Assembly (NCBI RefSeq): GCF_000420265.1
Contig: NZ_ATUP01000001.1
Span: 1,054,001 to 1,118,000 of the forward strand
Length of the DNA stretch: 64,000 nt
DNA from: Oceanicaulis alexandrii DSM 11625
Lineage (GTDB): Bacteria; Pseudomonadota; Alphaproteobacteria; Caulobacterales; Maricaulaceae
Reading direction: 5' to 3'
How positions within the stretch are numbered: the stretch's first letter is position 1; every line of letters starts with the position of its first letter. This document shows, in pieces, positions 36,413 through 45,480 of the stretch. The translations under genes and the position numbers were made by a program. The notes beneath the pieces are model-generated. The model worked only from the letters and a program-made list of their open reading frames with translations. It searched no databases and was not told where the DNA came from.

Positions 36413-38470
36413 ATGACCGCTTTCACGAATATCTATCGCCATGGCTTCGCCCGGATTTCAGCCTTTGCGCCCGAGGTGCATCTGGCCGATCCGCTACGCA
36501 ACGCCGAGACCCTGATCGGGCTGGTGCGCACCGCCCATGAACGTCACGCCGCCGTGGCGCTGTTTCCCGAACTGGGGCTGACCGGGTATTCGGTGGATGA
36601 CCTGCATCACCAGAACGCGCTTCTGGACGCTTCAGAAGCCGCCGCCGCCCGGATCATCGAAGCCAGTGAAGGTCTGCGCCCCCTCATCTTTTTCGGCTGC
36701 GCCCTGCGCAGCGCCGGGCAGCTGTTTAACTGCGCGCTCGCGGTGCAGAACGGCCAGCTTCTGGGCGTCGTGCCCAAAAGTTATCTGCCCAATTATCGCG
36801 AATTCTATGAAAAGCGCTGGTTCGCTGACTCCTCGAGCGTGATCGAAGATACAATTGCGGTTGGCGGTCACATCGCGCCGTTCGGAACCGATTTGTTGTT
36901 TGAAGCGCTGGATGCGCCGGGCCTCGTGGTGCATGCGGAGATTTGCGAGGATTTCTGGTCGCCCATTCCCCCCAGCCTGTATGGGGCGCTGGCGGGCGCA
37001 ACCGTCATGGTCAACCTCTCCGCGTCTAACGCCACGATCGGCAAGGCGCGTGAACGCGCCGCCCTGTGCGACGCCCAGTCTCGCCGCACCCAGGGCGCCT
37101 ATATTTTCTCGGCCGCCGGAACCGGCGAATCCACCACGGACCTGGCCTGGGACGGCCAGCTTCTGGCCTACCAGCAAGGCGATCTCATCGCAGAGGGCGA
37201 GCGCTTCCTCAATGATGCGCCGGCTACGCTTTTCGCTGATATCGACCTTGACCGCATCACCTCTGAGCGCGCACGCCTATCCACCTGGCGTGACTCCTGC
37301 GCCCGTCATGTGGAGGACCTGCGCAGCTTCTCCCGAATCGGCTTCACGCTGGACCCGGACCTTGAGGCGGACATCCCCCTTCAGCGGGAGGTCGCGCGCT
37401 TTCCCTTCGTGCCGAACGACGCCGACCGGCTCGATGAGGATTGCTACGAGGCCTATAACATTCAGGTCCAGGGACTGGTCCAGCGCCTGAAGGCGACCGG
37501 GATCAAAACCGCCGTGATCGGCGTGTCCGGCGGGCTTGATTCAACGCAAGCGCTGATCGTCACCGCCCGCGCCTTTGACCGGCTGGGGCTGGACCGCGCC
37601 GGCATTCTCGCCGTCACCCTGCCCGGCTTCGCCACTTCGGCGGGGACGCGGTCGAACGCCCTGGCGCTGATTGAGGGCCTGGGCGCCACCCATCGCGAGA
37701 TCGACATCAAACCCGCGGCTGAACGCATGCTGGCCGATCTCGATCATCCCTATTCAGACGGCGCCAATCAGTACGACATCACCTTTGAAAACGTGCAGGC
37801 GGGCTTGCGCACCGACTATCTGTTCCGCCTGGCCAATCATGAGGGCGGGCTGGTCATCGGCACAGGCGATTTGTCCGAGCTGGCTCTGGGCTGGTGCACC
37901 TATGGCGTCGGCGACCATATGAGCCATTACAATGTGAATGGCGGCGTGGCGAAGACCTTGGTCCAGCACCTGATCGGATGGGCCGCCCGGCGCGAGGAAT
38001 ACGGCGCGCCGGTTTCCAAAGCGCTGCTGGATGTTCTGAACACCGAAATCTCGCCCGAGCTGATCCCGGCCGGCGAAGACGGCGCGATCCAGAGCACGGA
38101 AGACGCCATCGGCCCCTACCCGCTCAATGATTTCTTCCTGCACTATGTGGTGCGTCACGGCTTCAGCCCCGCCAAAATCGCCTTTCTGGCGGAAGCGGCC
38201 TGGAGCGACGCGGAGAGCGGCCACTGGCCGCCCCATGTGAGCGCGGCGGACAAGCGCGCCTTTGATCGTCAGACGATCCTGCATTGGCTGGGTGAGTTCG
38301 CTCGGCGCTTTTTCGGGACCAGCCAGTTCAAGCGCTCTGCGGTTCCCAACGGCCCCAAGCTGACCTCGGCCGGCGCCCTCAGCCCGCGCGGAGACTGGCG
38401 CATGCCCTCTGATTCAAGCGCGAAAGTGTGGCGTGACGCCGTCGCCGCCCTGAAGGACGAAATTCTCTGA
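36413..38470 (+). CDS. nadE: Glutamine-dependent NAD+ synthase
   Basis: This 685-residue two-domain enzyme has an N-terminal nitrilase-type glutaminase with Glu53 (LFPELGLTGYS), Lys122 (VVPKSYLPNYREFYEKRWF) and Cys178 (HAEICEDFW). The C-terminal synthetase has the PP-loop VIGVSGGLDSTQALIV, TGDLSELALGWCTYG and HYNVNGGVAKTL. It amidates nicotinate adenine dinucleotide to NAD+ using glutamine. The length and domain order match the long bacterial and mycobacterial NadE. Confidence 0.96.
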   Translation: MTAFTNIYRHGFARISAFAPEVHLADPLRNAETLIGLVRTAHERHAAVALFPELGLTGYSVDDLHHQNALLDASEAAAARIIEASEGLRPLIFFGCALRSAGQLFNCALAVQNGQLLGVVPKSYLPNYREFYEKRWFADSSSVIEDTIAVGGHIAPFGTDLLFEALDAPGLVVHAEICEDFWSPIPPSLYGALAGATVMVNLSASNATIGKARERAALCDAQSRRTQGAYIFSAAGTGESTTDLAWDGQLLAYQQGDLIAEGERFLNDAPATLFADIDLDRITSERARLSTWRDSCARHVEDLRSFSRIGFTLDPDLEADIPLQREVARFPFVPNDADRLDEDCYEAYNIQVQGLVQRLKATGIKTAVIGVSGGLDSTQALIVTARAFDRLGLDRAGILAVTLPGFATSAGTRSNALALIEGLGATHREIDIKPAAERMLADLDHPYSDGANQYDITFENVQAGLRTDYLFRLANHEGGLVIGTGDLSELALGWCTYGVGDHMSHYNVNGGVAKTLVQHLIGWAARREEYGAPVSKALLDVLNTEISPELIPAGEDGAIQSTEDAIGPYPLNDFFLHYVVRHGFSPAKIAFLAEAAWSDAESGHWPPHVSAADKRAFDRQTILHWLGEFARRFFGTSQFKRSAVPNGPKLTSAGALSPRGDWRMPSDSSAKVWRDAVAALKDEIL

Positions 38471-38471
38471 C

Positions 38472-38512
38472 ATAAAAAAGCGGCGCTTCGTCTTGAGGAT
38501 GAAGCGCCGCCA
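38472..38512 (-). terminator. Rho-independent terminator of hsp20
   Basis: Arms CGGCGCTTC and GAAGCGCCG flank an 11-base loop. On the minus strand the stem is followed by a run of six T, so it ends transcripts of hsp20, about 110 bases past its stop. On the plus strand it lies just after nadE but lacks a U-tract. Confidence 0.8.
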
Positions 38513-38621
38513 AAGTCTGAAATCAGGGGAAGGTCGTCAAAGAAAGTGCGGCCCGATCAGCCAGACGCCGACAATCGGGGGGAGGGACGACGCACGTCCG
38601 TCCGACCGGGCCTTGTCTCGG

Positions 38622-39092
38622 CTAGGCGGCGTCCGCCTTGTTCGCCGAGATGAGTTTCGCATCCGTCTTGCCGTTTACGGCGATCCGGCGAGGCTTCTTG
38701 GCCTCGGGAATCTCCCGCTCCAGACGGATGGACAGCAAACCGTTCGCAAGCGAAGCATCCCGCACCTGGACATGGTCGGCCAGATGGAAGCGGCGCTCGA
38801 ATGAGCGTTCCGCGATGCCGCGATGCAGATAATTGCGGTCCTCCGCATCCTCAGCCGGGATGCGTTTGCCGGAAACGGTCAATACGTTTTCCTGAACCTG
38901 AAGATCCAGATCATCTTCGCCAAATCCGGCGACGGCCAGCTCGATCCGGTATTCATGCTCGGACAGCTGCTCGATATTGTAAGGCGGGTAGCCGCCCGAA
39001 GGCTCCAGCTTTGCCGCGTTGTCGATCATATTGGCCAGACGGTCAAATCCGACAATCGTACGGTAAAGCGGGGTGAAATCAGTGGTACGCAT
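38622..39092 (-). CDS. hsp20: Small heat-shock protein Hsp20 (IbpA-like)
   Basis: Start chosen at ATG 39092 (MRTTDFTPLYRTIVGFDRL), the IbpA-type opening, preceded by AAGGAGG; 156 residues. The alpha-crystallin domain spans about 35-130 (GYPPYNIEQLSEHEYRIELA, VSGKR, RNYLHRGIAERSFERRFHLA, ANGLLSIRLEREIP). It is a cytoplasmic holdase chaperone that keeps heat-damaged proteins refoldable. Its ribosome site is enclosed by a ROSE-like hairpin (see next entry), so translation is predicted to be heat-induced. A sigma-32-like promoter lies further upstream. Confidence 0.94.
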   Translation of the reverse strand: MRTTDFTPLYRTIVGFDRLANMIDNAAKLEPSGGYPPYNIEQLSEHEYRIELAVAGFGEDDLDLQVQENVLTVSGKRIPAEDAEDRNYLHRGIAERSFERRFHLADHVQVRDASLANGLLSIRLEREIPEAKKPRRIAVNGKTDAKLISANKADAA

Positions 39093-39096
39093 GGTG

Positions 39097-39200
39097 TCGA
39101 TCCTCCTTGGAAGCGATCGGGCCCTCGCAAGGGCTGTGTATGGTTCAAGGTCCGCCATCCAAACCGCCCGCCTGTTGCAGCGCGGCCTGTCCGGCAATCC
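39097..39200 (-). promoter_or_regulatory. ROSE-type RNA thermometer in the hsp20 leader
   Basis: Read on the minus strand, the last leader hairpin is 39118-39099. GAUC pairs with GAUC and CUUC pairs with GGAG, enclosing the AAGGAGG ribosome site. One unpaired G sits within UCGCU, on the strand facing the Shine-Dalgarno sequence. That bulged UYGCU-opposite-AGGA arrangement is the hallmark of ROSE elements of rhizobial and enteric small heat-shock genes. A second stem, GCCCUUGCGAGGGC (39134-39121), lies directly upstream and further GC-rich stems precede it. The upstream limit is approximate. Confidence 0.72.
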
Positions 39201-39258
39201 GTAAAGCCCCGTTTGGCGGCCTTACATCCAAAGATTTGGGAAAGCGCGTCAGCCCTCG

Positions 39259-39286
39259 CAAGAGGGAGGGGAGATTTTTTTCAAAC
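39259..39286 (-). promoter_or_regulatory. Candidate sigma-32 promoter of hsp20
   Basis: On the minus strand GTTTGAAA (39286-39279) resembles the -35 CTTGAAA. CCCTCTTG (39266-39259), after 12 bases, resembles the -10 CCCCATNT. It would give a leader of about 155 bases, enough for the ROSE element. Confidence 0.4.
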
Positions 39287-39374
39287 TGGCGTCCCGAGGC
39301 GCGCGAGCGCCATTGTGGCGCGGATCGTTATCCCTTTATGATAAACGCAATTATGGCCAATCCGGAGTGAGCCC

Positions 39375-40343
39375 ATGACACGTCTGACCGCCCTACTATC
39401 CGCTGCATCCGCCCTCGCCTTCCTGACGGCGTGCGGCGCGCCTCCCGCTGAGGACGATATGACCGCGTCTGAGCCATCCGCCGAAATGAGTGATGACGGC
39501 GAAACCGCGCTGACCGAAGATGACATGGCCGCCGACGAAGCGGCGATGATGGAGGAAAACCGCCCCGAAGCCGGCACCCTGGCCTGGGCGATGAGCGGCG
39601 AGTGGCGCAGCGAGGAAGACCAGGCGCGTGACCCCTATCGCCATCCGATGGAAACGCTGGAATTTTTCGGCATTGATCCATCCTGGCGCGTGATGGAGAT
39701 CTGGCCGGGCGGCGGCTGGTACACTGACATTCTGGCGCCCTGGATCACGGCCAATGGCGGCCAGTACATCGCTGTCTGGCCCGACATTCCGGCCGACAAT
39801 GAACGCGCCGTCGCCTTTCAGGCGCGCTTCGTGGAAAAGTTCGACGATCCGCGGTTCGGCGATGTCGAGCTCGCCACCTTCGACAGCGAAAGCGGCCCGC
39901 TGGGCGAGCCTGGCTCGGTCGACGCCATCGTGACCTTCCGCAACACCCATTCCTGGATGGGCCGCGGCGCGGCGGAAAAAGCCTTCAGCGACTTTTATGA
40001 CGTGCTCGCCCCGGGCGGCATTCTGGGTCTGGTGCAGCACCGCCTGCCGGCGGACCGTGTCCAGGACCCCCGCGCCAGCACCGGCTATGTGCAAGAAGAC
40101 CTCGTCATCTCCATGGCCGAGGAAGCGGGCTTTGAACTGATCGACAGCAGCGAGGTCAACGCCAATTCCATGGACACGGCGGACCATCCGTTCGGGGTGT
40201 GGACCCTGCCGCCGGTTTCACGTTCATCCGCCTTTGGCGAGCCTGCGGACCCCGAGTTTGACCGCGCGCCCTATGACGCAATCGGTGAATCAGATCGCAT
40301 GACCCTGTTGTTCTTCAAACCCGAAGGTGATGCAGGCGGGTAA
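39375..40343 (+). CDS. Exported lipoprotein with a methyltransferase-like fold (COG4798-like)
   Basis: This 322-residue protein has a lipoprotein signal ending LTAC with Cys20, then an acidic Met/Asp/Glu-rich linker (residues 25-62). A domain follows with VMEIWPGGGWYTDIL in place of motif I, YIAVWPDIP, VDAIVTFRNTHSWMG and VLAPGGILGLVQHRLP, the pattern of predicted exported methyltransferases. SAM is not expected in the periplasm, so its activity there is unclear. It ends at a strong terminator. Confidence 0.8.
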   Translation: MTRLTALLSAASALAFLTACGAPPAEDDMTASEPSAEMSDDGETALTEDDMAADEAAMMEENRPEAGTLAWAMSGEWRSEEDQARDPYRHPMETLEFFGIDPSWRVMEIWPGGGWYTDILAPWITANGGQYIAVWPDIPADNERAVAFQARFVEKFDDPRFGDVELATFDSESGPLGEPGSVDAIVTFRNTHSWMGRGAAEKAFSDFYDVLAPGGILGLVQHRLPADRVQDPRASTGYVQEDLVISMAEEAGFELIDSSEVNANSMDTADHPFGVWTLPPVSRSSAFGEPADPEFDRAPYDAIGESDRMTLLFFKPEGDAGG

Positions 40344-40353
40344 GCCTGAGAAG

Positions 40354-40388
40354 AAGCCGGCCCGGAACAATCCGGGCCGGCTTTTTTC
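40354..40388 (+). terminator. Rho-independent terminator of the exported methyltransferase gene
   Basis: AGCCGGCCCGGA and TCCGGGCCGGCT form a 12-bp stem with an ACAA loop, followed by TTTTTC, 12 bases after the stop. It lies only 10 bases from the end of the convergent hisN. Confidence 0.9.
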
Positions 40389-40397
40389 TTTAACGGA

Positions 40398-41201
40398 TCA
40401 GAGCGCTGCGCCCGCAAGCCGCTCGAGCGCTTGGGCGTGCAATCCAGGATTGGCGGCAGCGATCAGCTGGCCGCCTTCATGAGCCGGTCCGCCCCGCCAA
40501 TTGGTGATGACGCCGCCCGCCCCGCTGACCACGGGTATGAGAGCGCCCACATCCCAGGGCTTCAGCCCGCTTTCAATGACCAGATCCACACCGCCCAACG
40601 CCAACGCTGCATAACCGTAGGCGTCCAATCCGAAACGCCGAACCTTCGCGCTTTGCGCGATCTGGGCGAACGCGTCAGCTTCGGCGCCGGTAAACAGGCC
40701 CGGATCGGTGGTGGACACGATGGCGTCTTCGACACGCAACACGGAGTCGCGGGTCTTCAGAGGCTCGCGTCCGCTCGCATGGTCAAGCCACGCGCCGCGA
40801 CCAGACACGCCGCTGAAACGCTCCCCCGTAAACGGTTGATCAATGATGGAAAGCAGCGGGCCGTCGGGGCCATAAAGCGCAATGAGCACGCACCAAGTCG
40901 GCAGGCCGGCTATGAAAGCGCGCGTGCCGTCAATCGGGTCCAGAACCCAAGTATGACCTGAACGGCTCGGAGTCTCGGCCTGCTCCTCGCCCAGCACGCC
41001 GTCTTCCGGACGCCACTGAGCAAGCAAGGCGCGCATTTGCGCCTCGATCGCCCGGTCCGCTTCGGTGACGGGATCAAATTCAGATGCAGGCTTGGCGTCG
41101 ACGCTCAGCCCGGTCCGGAAATGTTTCAGAGCAATAGGACGAGCGGCGTCCGCAAGTCGAGCAGCGATCGCCAGCTCTGCGTCCATATCCAGATCAGGCA
41201 T
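40398..41201 (-). CDS. hisN: Histidinol-phosphatase, inositol-monophosphatase family HisN
   Basis: This 267-residue enzyme has DPVTEADRAIEAQMR, GVLGEEQ, the metal site WVLDPIDGTRAFIAGLPTW and IESGLKPWDVGALIPVVSGAGG. The PTW and GLKPWD forms match HisN-type histidinol-phosphatases rather than SuhB or CysQ. It removes phosphate from L-histidinol phosphate. The XRE regulator gene follows on the same strand 28 bases upstream. Confidence 0.88.
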   Translation of the reverse strand: MPDLDMDAELAIAARLADAARPIALKHFRTGLSVDAKPASEFDPVTEADRAIEAQMRALLAQWRPEDGVLGEEQAETPSRSGHTWVLDPIDGTRAFIAGLPTWCVLIALYGPDGPLLSIIDQPFTGERFSGVSGRGAWLDHASGREPLKTRDSVLRVEDAIVSTTDPGLFTGAEADAFAQIAQSAKVRRFGLDAYGYAALALGGVDLVIESGLKPWDVGALIPVVSGAGGVITNWRGGPAHEGGQLIAAANPGLHAQALERLAGAAL

Positions 41202-41229
41202 CAGTCTCTCAGTTTACACAGACCTGAGA

Positions 41230-41622
41230 TTAGGCAGCGCTCTCGCCACGAGCATCCGGGTCCAGAGACCGCGCCAGCTCGAGCAGGCGACGGCGCGGAC
41301 GCTCATTGAGCTTGTAGTATGCTCGAACGAGATCCAGCGTTTCCTTTTGCGACAGCACGTCAGCAGCGACGTTCTCGCCTTCCGGAGCCGCAGACTCGCC
41401 AGAGCCTTGCAGACCTTCGTAGAAATATTGAACCGGAACATCCAGCGCTTCTGCAAGCTCGAACAAGCGCGATGCGCTCACCCGGTTGGCGCCGCTTTCA
41501 TATTTCTGAATTTGCTGAAAGCGAATGCCGACAGACTGCGCGAGCTGTTGTTGCGTCAGGCCCAGCAGACGGCGGCGACGACGGATACGCTTTCCCACAT
41601 GATGGTCAATTGCATTGGTCAT
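41230..41622 (-). CDS. XRE-family transcriptional regulator
   Basis: This 130-residue protein has an N-terminal helix-turn-helix (GKRIRRRRRLLGLTQQQLAQ then VGIRFQQIQKYESGANRVSA) and a C-terminal tail ending YKLNERPRRRLLELARSLD. That layout is widespread in alphaproteobacteria, where several copies per genome are common. No metabolite-binding domain is present. It probably binds operator DNA as a dimer; its targets are unknown. The 168 bases upstream hold no other gene. Confidence 0.9.
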   Translation of the reverse strand: MTNAIDHHVGKRIRRRRRLLGLTQQQLAQSVGIRFQQIQKYESGANRVSASRLFELAEALDVPVQYFYEGLQGSGESAAPEGENVAADVLSQKETLDLVRAYYKLNERPRRRLLELARSLDPDARGESAA

Positions 41623-41790
41623 TGTGAAAACCCTCGATCAAACTTTCTGTTGCGACTCCCCCGTCATCACCGCAACACGACACTTCAATGACTGTTGAGA
41701 TATGCCACACTCATCTTCGCGTAGCAAGTGAACGCAACAGCACAAAACTCTTCAGAGGCAAGAGGTTTGAAATATGCTTTCCAAAACACT

Positions 41791-42663
41791 TTACTCTGCT
41801 GCAAGTCTACCTGAGTGTTCTGTAAAAACCATGGACTTAGTCCACTTTATCAGGCGCTCCTTCAGGCTCTCCATACGCGCAGAAGGCCGAACTTCAACCT
41901 CTCGCAAATACAATCCGCGATTGATTTCCAGTTGCATAACATGAACGCCGCTGACGGGGCGCCCATAATGCTCGGTCGTATACCCCCCTGCATACGGACG
42001 GTTCCGGGTTACCGTAAACCCGAGTTCTTTAAAATACGATTCTGCATGATTAACGAGGTTTCGACCGCAAGACGCACCGAACCGGTCCCCCAGAACCATG
42101 TCCGCACCGCGGGCGCTGGAGGACGGCATGGAATGGCAGTCAATCACCACGGCATAGCCGAACCGCTCAGTGGCGGCATGAATTTCTGCTTTCAATGCAA
42201 GGTGGTAGGGTCGGTAATAGCGGTCTATCCGACGGCGCCCTTCCGCATAGGAAATCAAGCCGGGATGAATACATCGCCCGTCTGCGGCCAGACGCGGCAC
42301 CACGCCCAGTCCTGCTGAGGTGCGCGCATTCGGTGCACTGAACCCCTGCTCTGGCGCGCGGTCAAACAAGCGCGCATCAAGCTCGTCGGGGCCTCGGTTG
42401 GGATCCACGAAGGCCCGCGCGAAAATCGCTTCCACAAAACTGGCGCCGAGAGCCGGGACATGAGCGAACAAACGATCGACATAGGCATCCTCAGACCGGC
42501 GCAAGACCGAGAGCGGCGCGCTCGCCTGGTCAAGAAAGTCCTTTTCATATCGCCGCCCTGAATGAGGGGAAGCGAAGATGAACGGCGAAGTCCGCACCTC
42601 CGGTGCGTGGACAATCACCGGATCCTCTATCGGGCCAATGGTATAATCATCAACGGACGTCAT
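41791..42663 (-). CDS. N-formylglutamate amidohydrolase family protein
   Basis: This 290-residue protein has FIFASPHSGRRYEKDFLDQ, FVDPNRGPDELDARLFD, YRPYHLALKAEIHAATERFG and VVIDCHSMPSS, the conserved residues of the N-formylglutamate deformylase family (DUF/FGase). It may release formate from N-formylglutamate in histidine degradation. No hut genes lie nearby, so the substrate is uncertain. It diverges from cpdR. Confidence 0.88.
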   Translation of the reverse strand: MTSVDDYTIGPIEDPVIVHAPEVRTSPFIFASPHSGRRYEKDFLDQASAPLSVLRRSEDAYVDRLFAHVPALGASFVEAIFARAFVDPNRGPDELDARLFDRAPEQGFSAPNARTSAGLGVVPRLAADGRCIHPGLISYAEGRRRIDRYYRPYHLALKAEIHAATERFGYAVVIDCHSMPSSSARGADMVLGDRFGASCGRNLVNHAESYFKELGFTVTRNRPYAGGYTTEHYGRPVSGVHVMQLEINRGLYLREVEVRPSARMESLKERLIKWTKSMVFTEHSGRLAAE

Positions 42664-42809
42664 TTCGTGATTGTCATCGCTGTGCGAGCCAGGTCAATGA
42701 GACATACGATGCACTGAGAAAAAACCTGCATCCGGGTTCATGCGTTCAGCGGACTTTTACGAGTTCACGCTAGCGTCGATACCGGTGGACAACAAACAAG
42801 GGGGCGGCG

Positions 42810-43178
42810 ATGGCCCGCATTCTGCTCGCAGAAGATGACGACTCCATGCGTGACTTCCTGGCCAAGGCGCTCAATCGCGCCGGTCATGAGGTAGACGCCG
42901 TAGCCGATGGCGAGGAAGGTCTGGACGCGCTCGGGGAAGCCCCTGGCGCCTATGAGCTGCTGCTCACGGACATCGTCATGCCCGGTGTTGACGGGATCGA
43001 GCTGGCGCGCCGCGCCGCTCAGATCGACACCGGCCTGAAGATCATGTTCATCACCGGCTTCGCTGCCGTGGCCCTCAATGCCGGCGAAGCGACGCCGAAC
43101 CAGGCGAAAGTGCTCTCCAAGCCCTTCCACTTGCGGGACCTCGTGGACGAAGTCGCCAAGGTGATGGCGGCGGCCTGA
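42810..43178 (+). CDS. cpdR: CpdR-type single-domain response regulator
   Basis: This 122-residue receiver protein starts MARILLAEDDDSMRDFLAKAL, with phospho-Asp in LLLTDIVMPGVDG, then FITGFAAVALN and LSKPFHLRDLVDEV. The sequence and the absence of an output domain match CpdR. In Caulobacter, unphosphorylated CpdR primes ClpXP to degrade cell-cycle proteins, and the CckA-ChpT relay phosphorylates it. AAGGGGG precedes the start. A strong hairpin follows the stop. Confidence 0.92.
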   Translation: MARILLAEDDDSMRDFLAKALNRAGHEVDAVADGEEGLDALGEAPGAYELLLTDIVMPGVDGIELARRAAQIDTGLKIMFITGFAAVALNAGEATPNQAKVLSKPFHLRDLVDEVAKVMAAA

Positions 43179-43207
43179 GCCCCACCGGCAGCCTAAAGAC
43201 ACAAAGA

Positions 43208-43242
43208 AGCCCGCCCCGGCATTCCGGGGCGGGCTCTTTATT
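43208..43242 (+). terminator. Terminator between cpdR and the S9 peptidase gene
   Basis: GCCCGCCCCGG and CCGGGGCGGGC form an 11-bp stem with a CATT loop, followed by TCTTTATTAT on the plus strand. It serves cpdR and may also stop the convergent peptidase transcript. Confidence 0.85.
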
Positions 43243-43261
43243 ATCGTGACTTGAGGTCAGA

Positions 43262-45289
43262 TTAGAGACCGCCAGGGCCACAATCTTCTTCAAGATAGGT
43301 TTCCATGGCGCTCAGCATGGTGCGGAAATGGCGCGGATACCAAGGCAGGCTGTGAGGCATGTCTTCGATCTGCACCAACTGCGCCGGCACCTGATCGCGC
43401 ACCGCATTGTAGAAATCCACAGAGTGGAACATCGGCACCCGAACATCCCGATCACCATGGAACAGCAGGATCGGGATATTGGCCTTGTCGGTGTTGTTCA
43501 TCGGATCCATGCCGCCAAGCGTCCGGCCTTGCAGAACGCGCTGGATGAAGTTTTCGCTCCAGTTGTTCTGAATGCGCGAAAGATTGCTCACGCCAGCACC
43601 GGCGATCGCACACTGATACGGGCTGTTCTCACGAACAACCGCAGCGATCGCGGCGAAGCCGCCATAGGAATACCCCATGATCGCAATCCGATCGGGATCA
43701 GCAATGCCTTGTTCAACCAACCAGGCTGCGCCGTCATCCTTGTCATCCTGCATGGCCTGGCCCCACTCATTGTCGCCCGCGAGCCAGAGCTCACGACCCA
43801 CACTGTCAGAACCGCGATATTGCGGGCGTAGAACCGCATAGCCGCGCGAGGTGAAGAACGGCACCCAGCCAGACGCGTCCCAACCGCCAAAGTCACGCGC
43901 CCAGGGACCGCCATGCGGGTGGATGATGGTGGGAAGCGGCGCATCGCCTTCTTCCCAACCTGCAGGCAAGTCGAGGATGGCCGGGATCTGAAGGCCGTCA
44001 CGGGCCGTATAGTACACCCAGCTTTGTTCGCCGACGTTTTCGCTCTCGATCCAGGGACGCGAAGCGCCAAGCTGCTGAACCTCGGACTGGTTGCGCAAGA
44101 GATAATAGGTCGGCGGGTTGCTTGGGCTCTCGGTGGAGAACAGCACGATGTCATAGCCGTCCGAGTAGTCCATGATGCTGACTTCCAGATCCGGGAAAGC
44201 CGCTTCGAGGCCGGTCTGGATGGCGTTCATCTGGTCATCCACCCAATAGGTGGTCGGCGTCAGGCCCAGATAGGTGAAGCCCATGACTTCGCCAAAATTG
44301 CTCGGCTGATTGCCGAACACGATATTGGACACGTCAAAGTCGGGGTGCGCCATCAGCGCTTCGCTGTCGAACTCACGCGTGTTGAGGTCATACAGATACA
44401 CCGCCGCTTTATCAGAGAAACGGTTGGTGATGACGTACGCGAACTGCCCGTCATCGGTGAAACCGACCAGATTGACCGTATAGCGATCGCCGATCTGGGT
44501 ATCGAGCGCCGTATGATGCTCGAATTCACCAGTCTGTTGGTTCTTGATCAGCGTCCGGATTTCGAAGTCGCCCCCTTCAGAGGGTTGGACTTCGTTACGA
44601 ACAAGCAGTTCGCCGGTACGGCTGCTGAACAGCGCGGGAGCCGAGCCGCCGCCACCGCTCGTGATCAACTCGCGCTGACCGGTGCGCAGATTGTAACGGT
44701 AATAATTGGACTGGAACGAGACCTGATTGGTCTGGTTGATGATCACATGCTCAGGATCAAGCGGCAGCGTGTTGACGATGCCGGCGGTCCCCGCCAGCTC
44801 GAAACAGCGCAAGGTCGCTTCACTGACGCCGAGCGTGCGGCCGCCGCTAGCGAACGCCTCTTCGAAATCATTCTGGGAGACCGACGTCAAATAGGGTTTG
44901 GTCACGAACGTGGCCGTAGAACCTGTCGTTCTGCCCTCGCCGCAACCCGCAAGACGTCCTGTCCACTCCTGGCGGCCGATGACGAAGATGCTGTCGGCGC
45001 CAAGTGCGGTGGTCGCCAGGAACTTCATCCGGTCGCCGCTGGGCGTCACCACCGGAGGCGCAGACGGGTTGTCGAGATCCCACGTCGCCAGCGCCGTATC
45101 CTCATTATTGGACCCGGGCAAAGCGATGATGGCGGACAGCGCAGACCCCTCAGGGCTCAACGAGATGGACTGGATATTTGGTATACGCGCAAAATCGTCG
45201 ATCGGAATCGGCTGCGCGGTGACCTCACCATAGGCTGGTGCGAACGTCGTCATGACGAGCGCGGCCGAGAGCGCCGCTTTCTTCAACAT
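43262..45289 (-). CDS. Secreted S9-family prolyl oligopeptidase-like peptidase
   Basis: Start chosen at 45289 (MLKKAALSAALVMTTFAPAYG), giving a clear signal peptide; 675 residues. An N-terminal beta-propeller of about 390 residues precedes an alpha/beta hydrolase domain with PHGGPWARD, the nucleophile IMGYSYGGFAA, the Asp in FHGDRDVRVPM and His in MPHSLPW. This is the S9C acylaminoacyl-peptidase/dipeptidyl peptidase type. It probably trims peptides in the periplasm. The TonB receptor gene just upstream on the same strand may import them, though a terminator separates the two. Confidence 0.92.
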   Translation of the reverse strand: MLKKAALSAALVMTTFAPAYGEVTAQPIPIDDFARIPNIQSISLSPEGSALSAIIALPGSNNEDTALATWDLDNPSAPPVVTPSGDRMKFLATTALGADSIFVIGRQEWTGRLAGCGEGRTTGSTATFVTKPYLTSVSQNDFEEAFASGGRTLGVSEATLRCFELAGTAGIVNTLPLDPEHVIINQTNQVSFQSNYYRYNLRTGQRELITSGGGGSAPALFSSRTGELLVRNEVQPSEGGDFEIRTLIKNQQTGEFEHHTALDTQIGDRYTVNLVGFTDDGQFAYVITNRFSDKAAVYLYDLNTREFDSEALMAHPDFDVSNIVFGNQPSNFGEVMGFTYLGLTPTTYWVDDQMNAIQTGLEAAFPDLEVSIMDYSDGYDIVLFSTESPSNPPTYYLLRNQSEVQQLGASRPWIESENVGEQSWVYYTARDGLQIPAILDLPAGWEEGDAPLPTIIHPHGGPWARDFGGWDASGWVPFFTSRGYAVLRPQYRGSDSVGRELWLAGDNEWGQAMQDDKDDGAAWLVEQGIADPDRIAIMGYSYGGFAAIAAVVRENSPYQCAIAGAGVSNLSRIQNNWSENFIQRVLQGRTLGGMDPMNNTDKANIPILLFHGDRDVRVPMFHSVDFYNAVRDQVPAQLVQIEDMPHSLPWYPRHFRTMLSAMETYLEEDCGPGGL

Positions 45290-45406
45290 GACTTTCTCCC
45301 CTACTTGATAACAGCTGGCATCCGGTGACCGGCCAGCACAACCATAGTTTAAGATTGTATGTGTTTCCGGCAAGGGCTGAACGCCGTTCAACCACGCTGG
45401 AGACGT

Positions 45407-45441
45407 TAAAAAAAGAAGGGCGGCGCAGTGCGCCGCCCTTC
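45407..45441 (-). terminator. Rho-independent terminator of the TonB receptor gene
   Basis: AAGGGCGGCGCA pairs with TGCGCCGCCCTT around a minimal loop. On the minus strand it is followed by CTTTTTTT, about 40 bases after the receptor stop. It separates the receptor from the S9 peptidase gene. Confidence 0.9.
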
Positions 45442-45480
45442 CCTGTCTGGTCCGCAGGCCTAGGCCTGCTGCCCCTGTCC

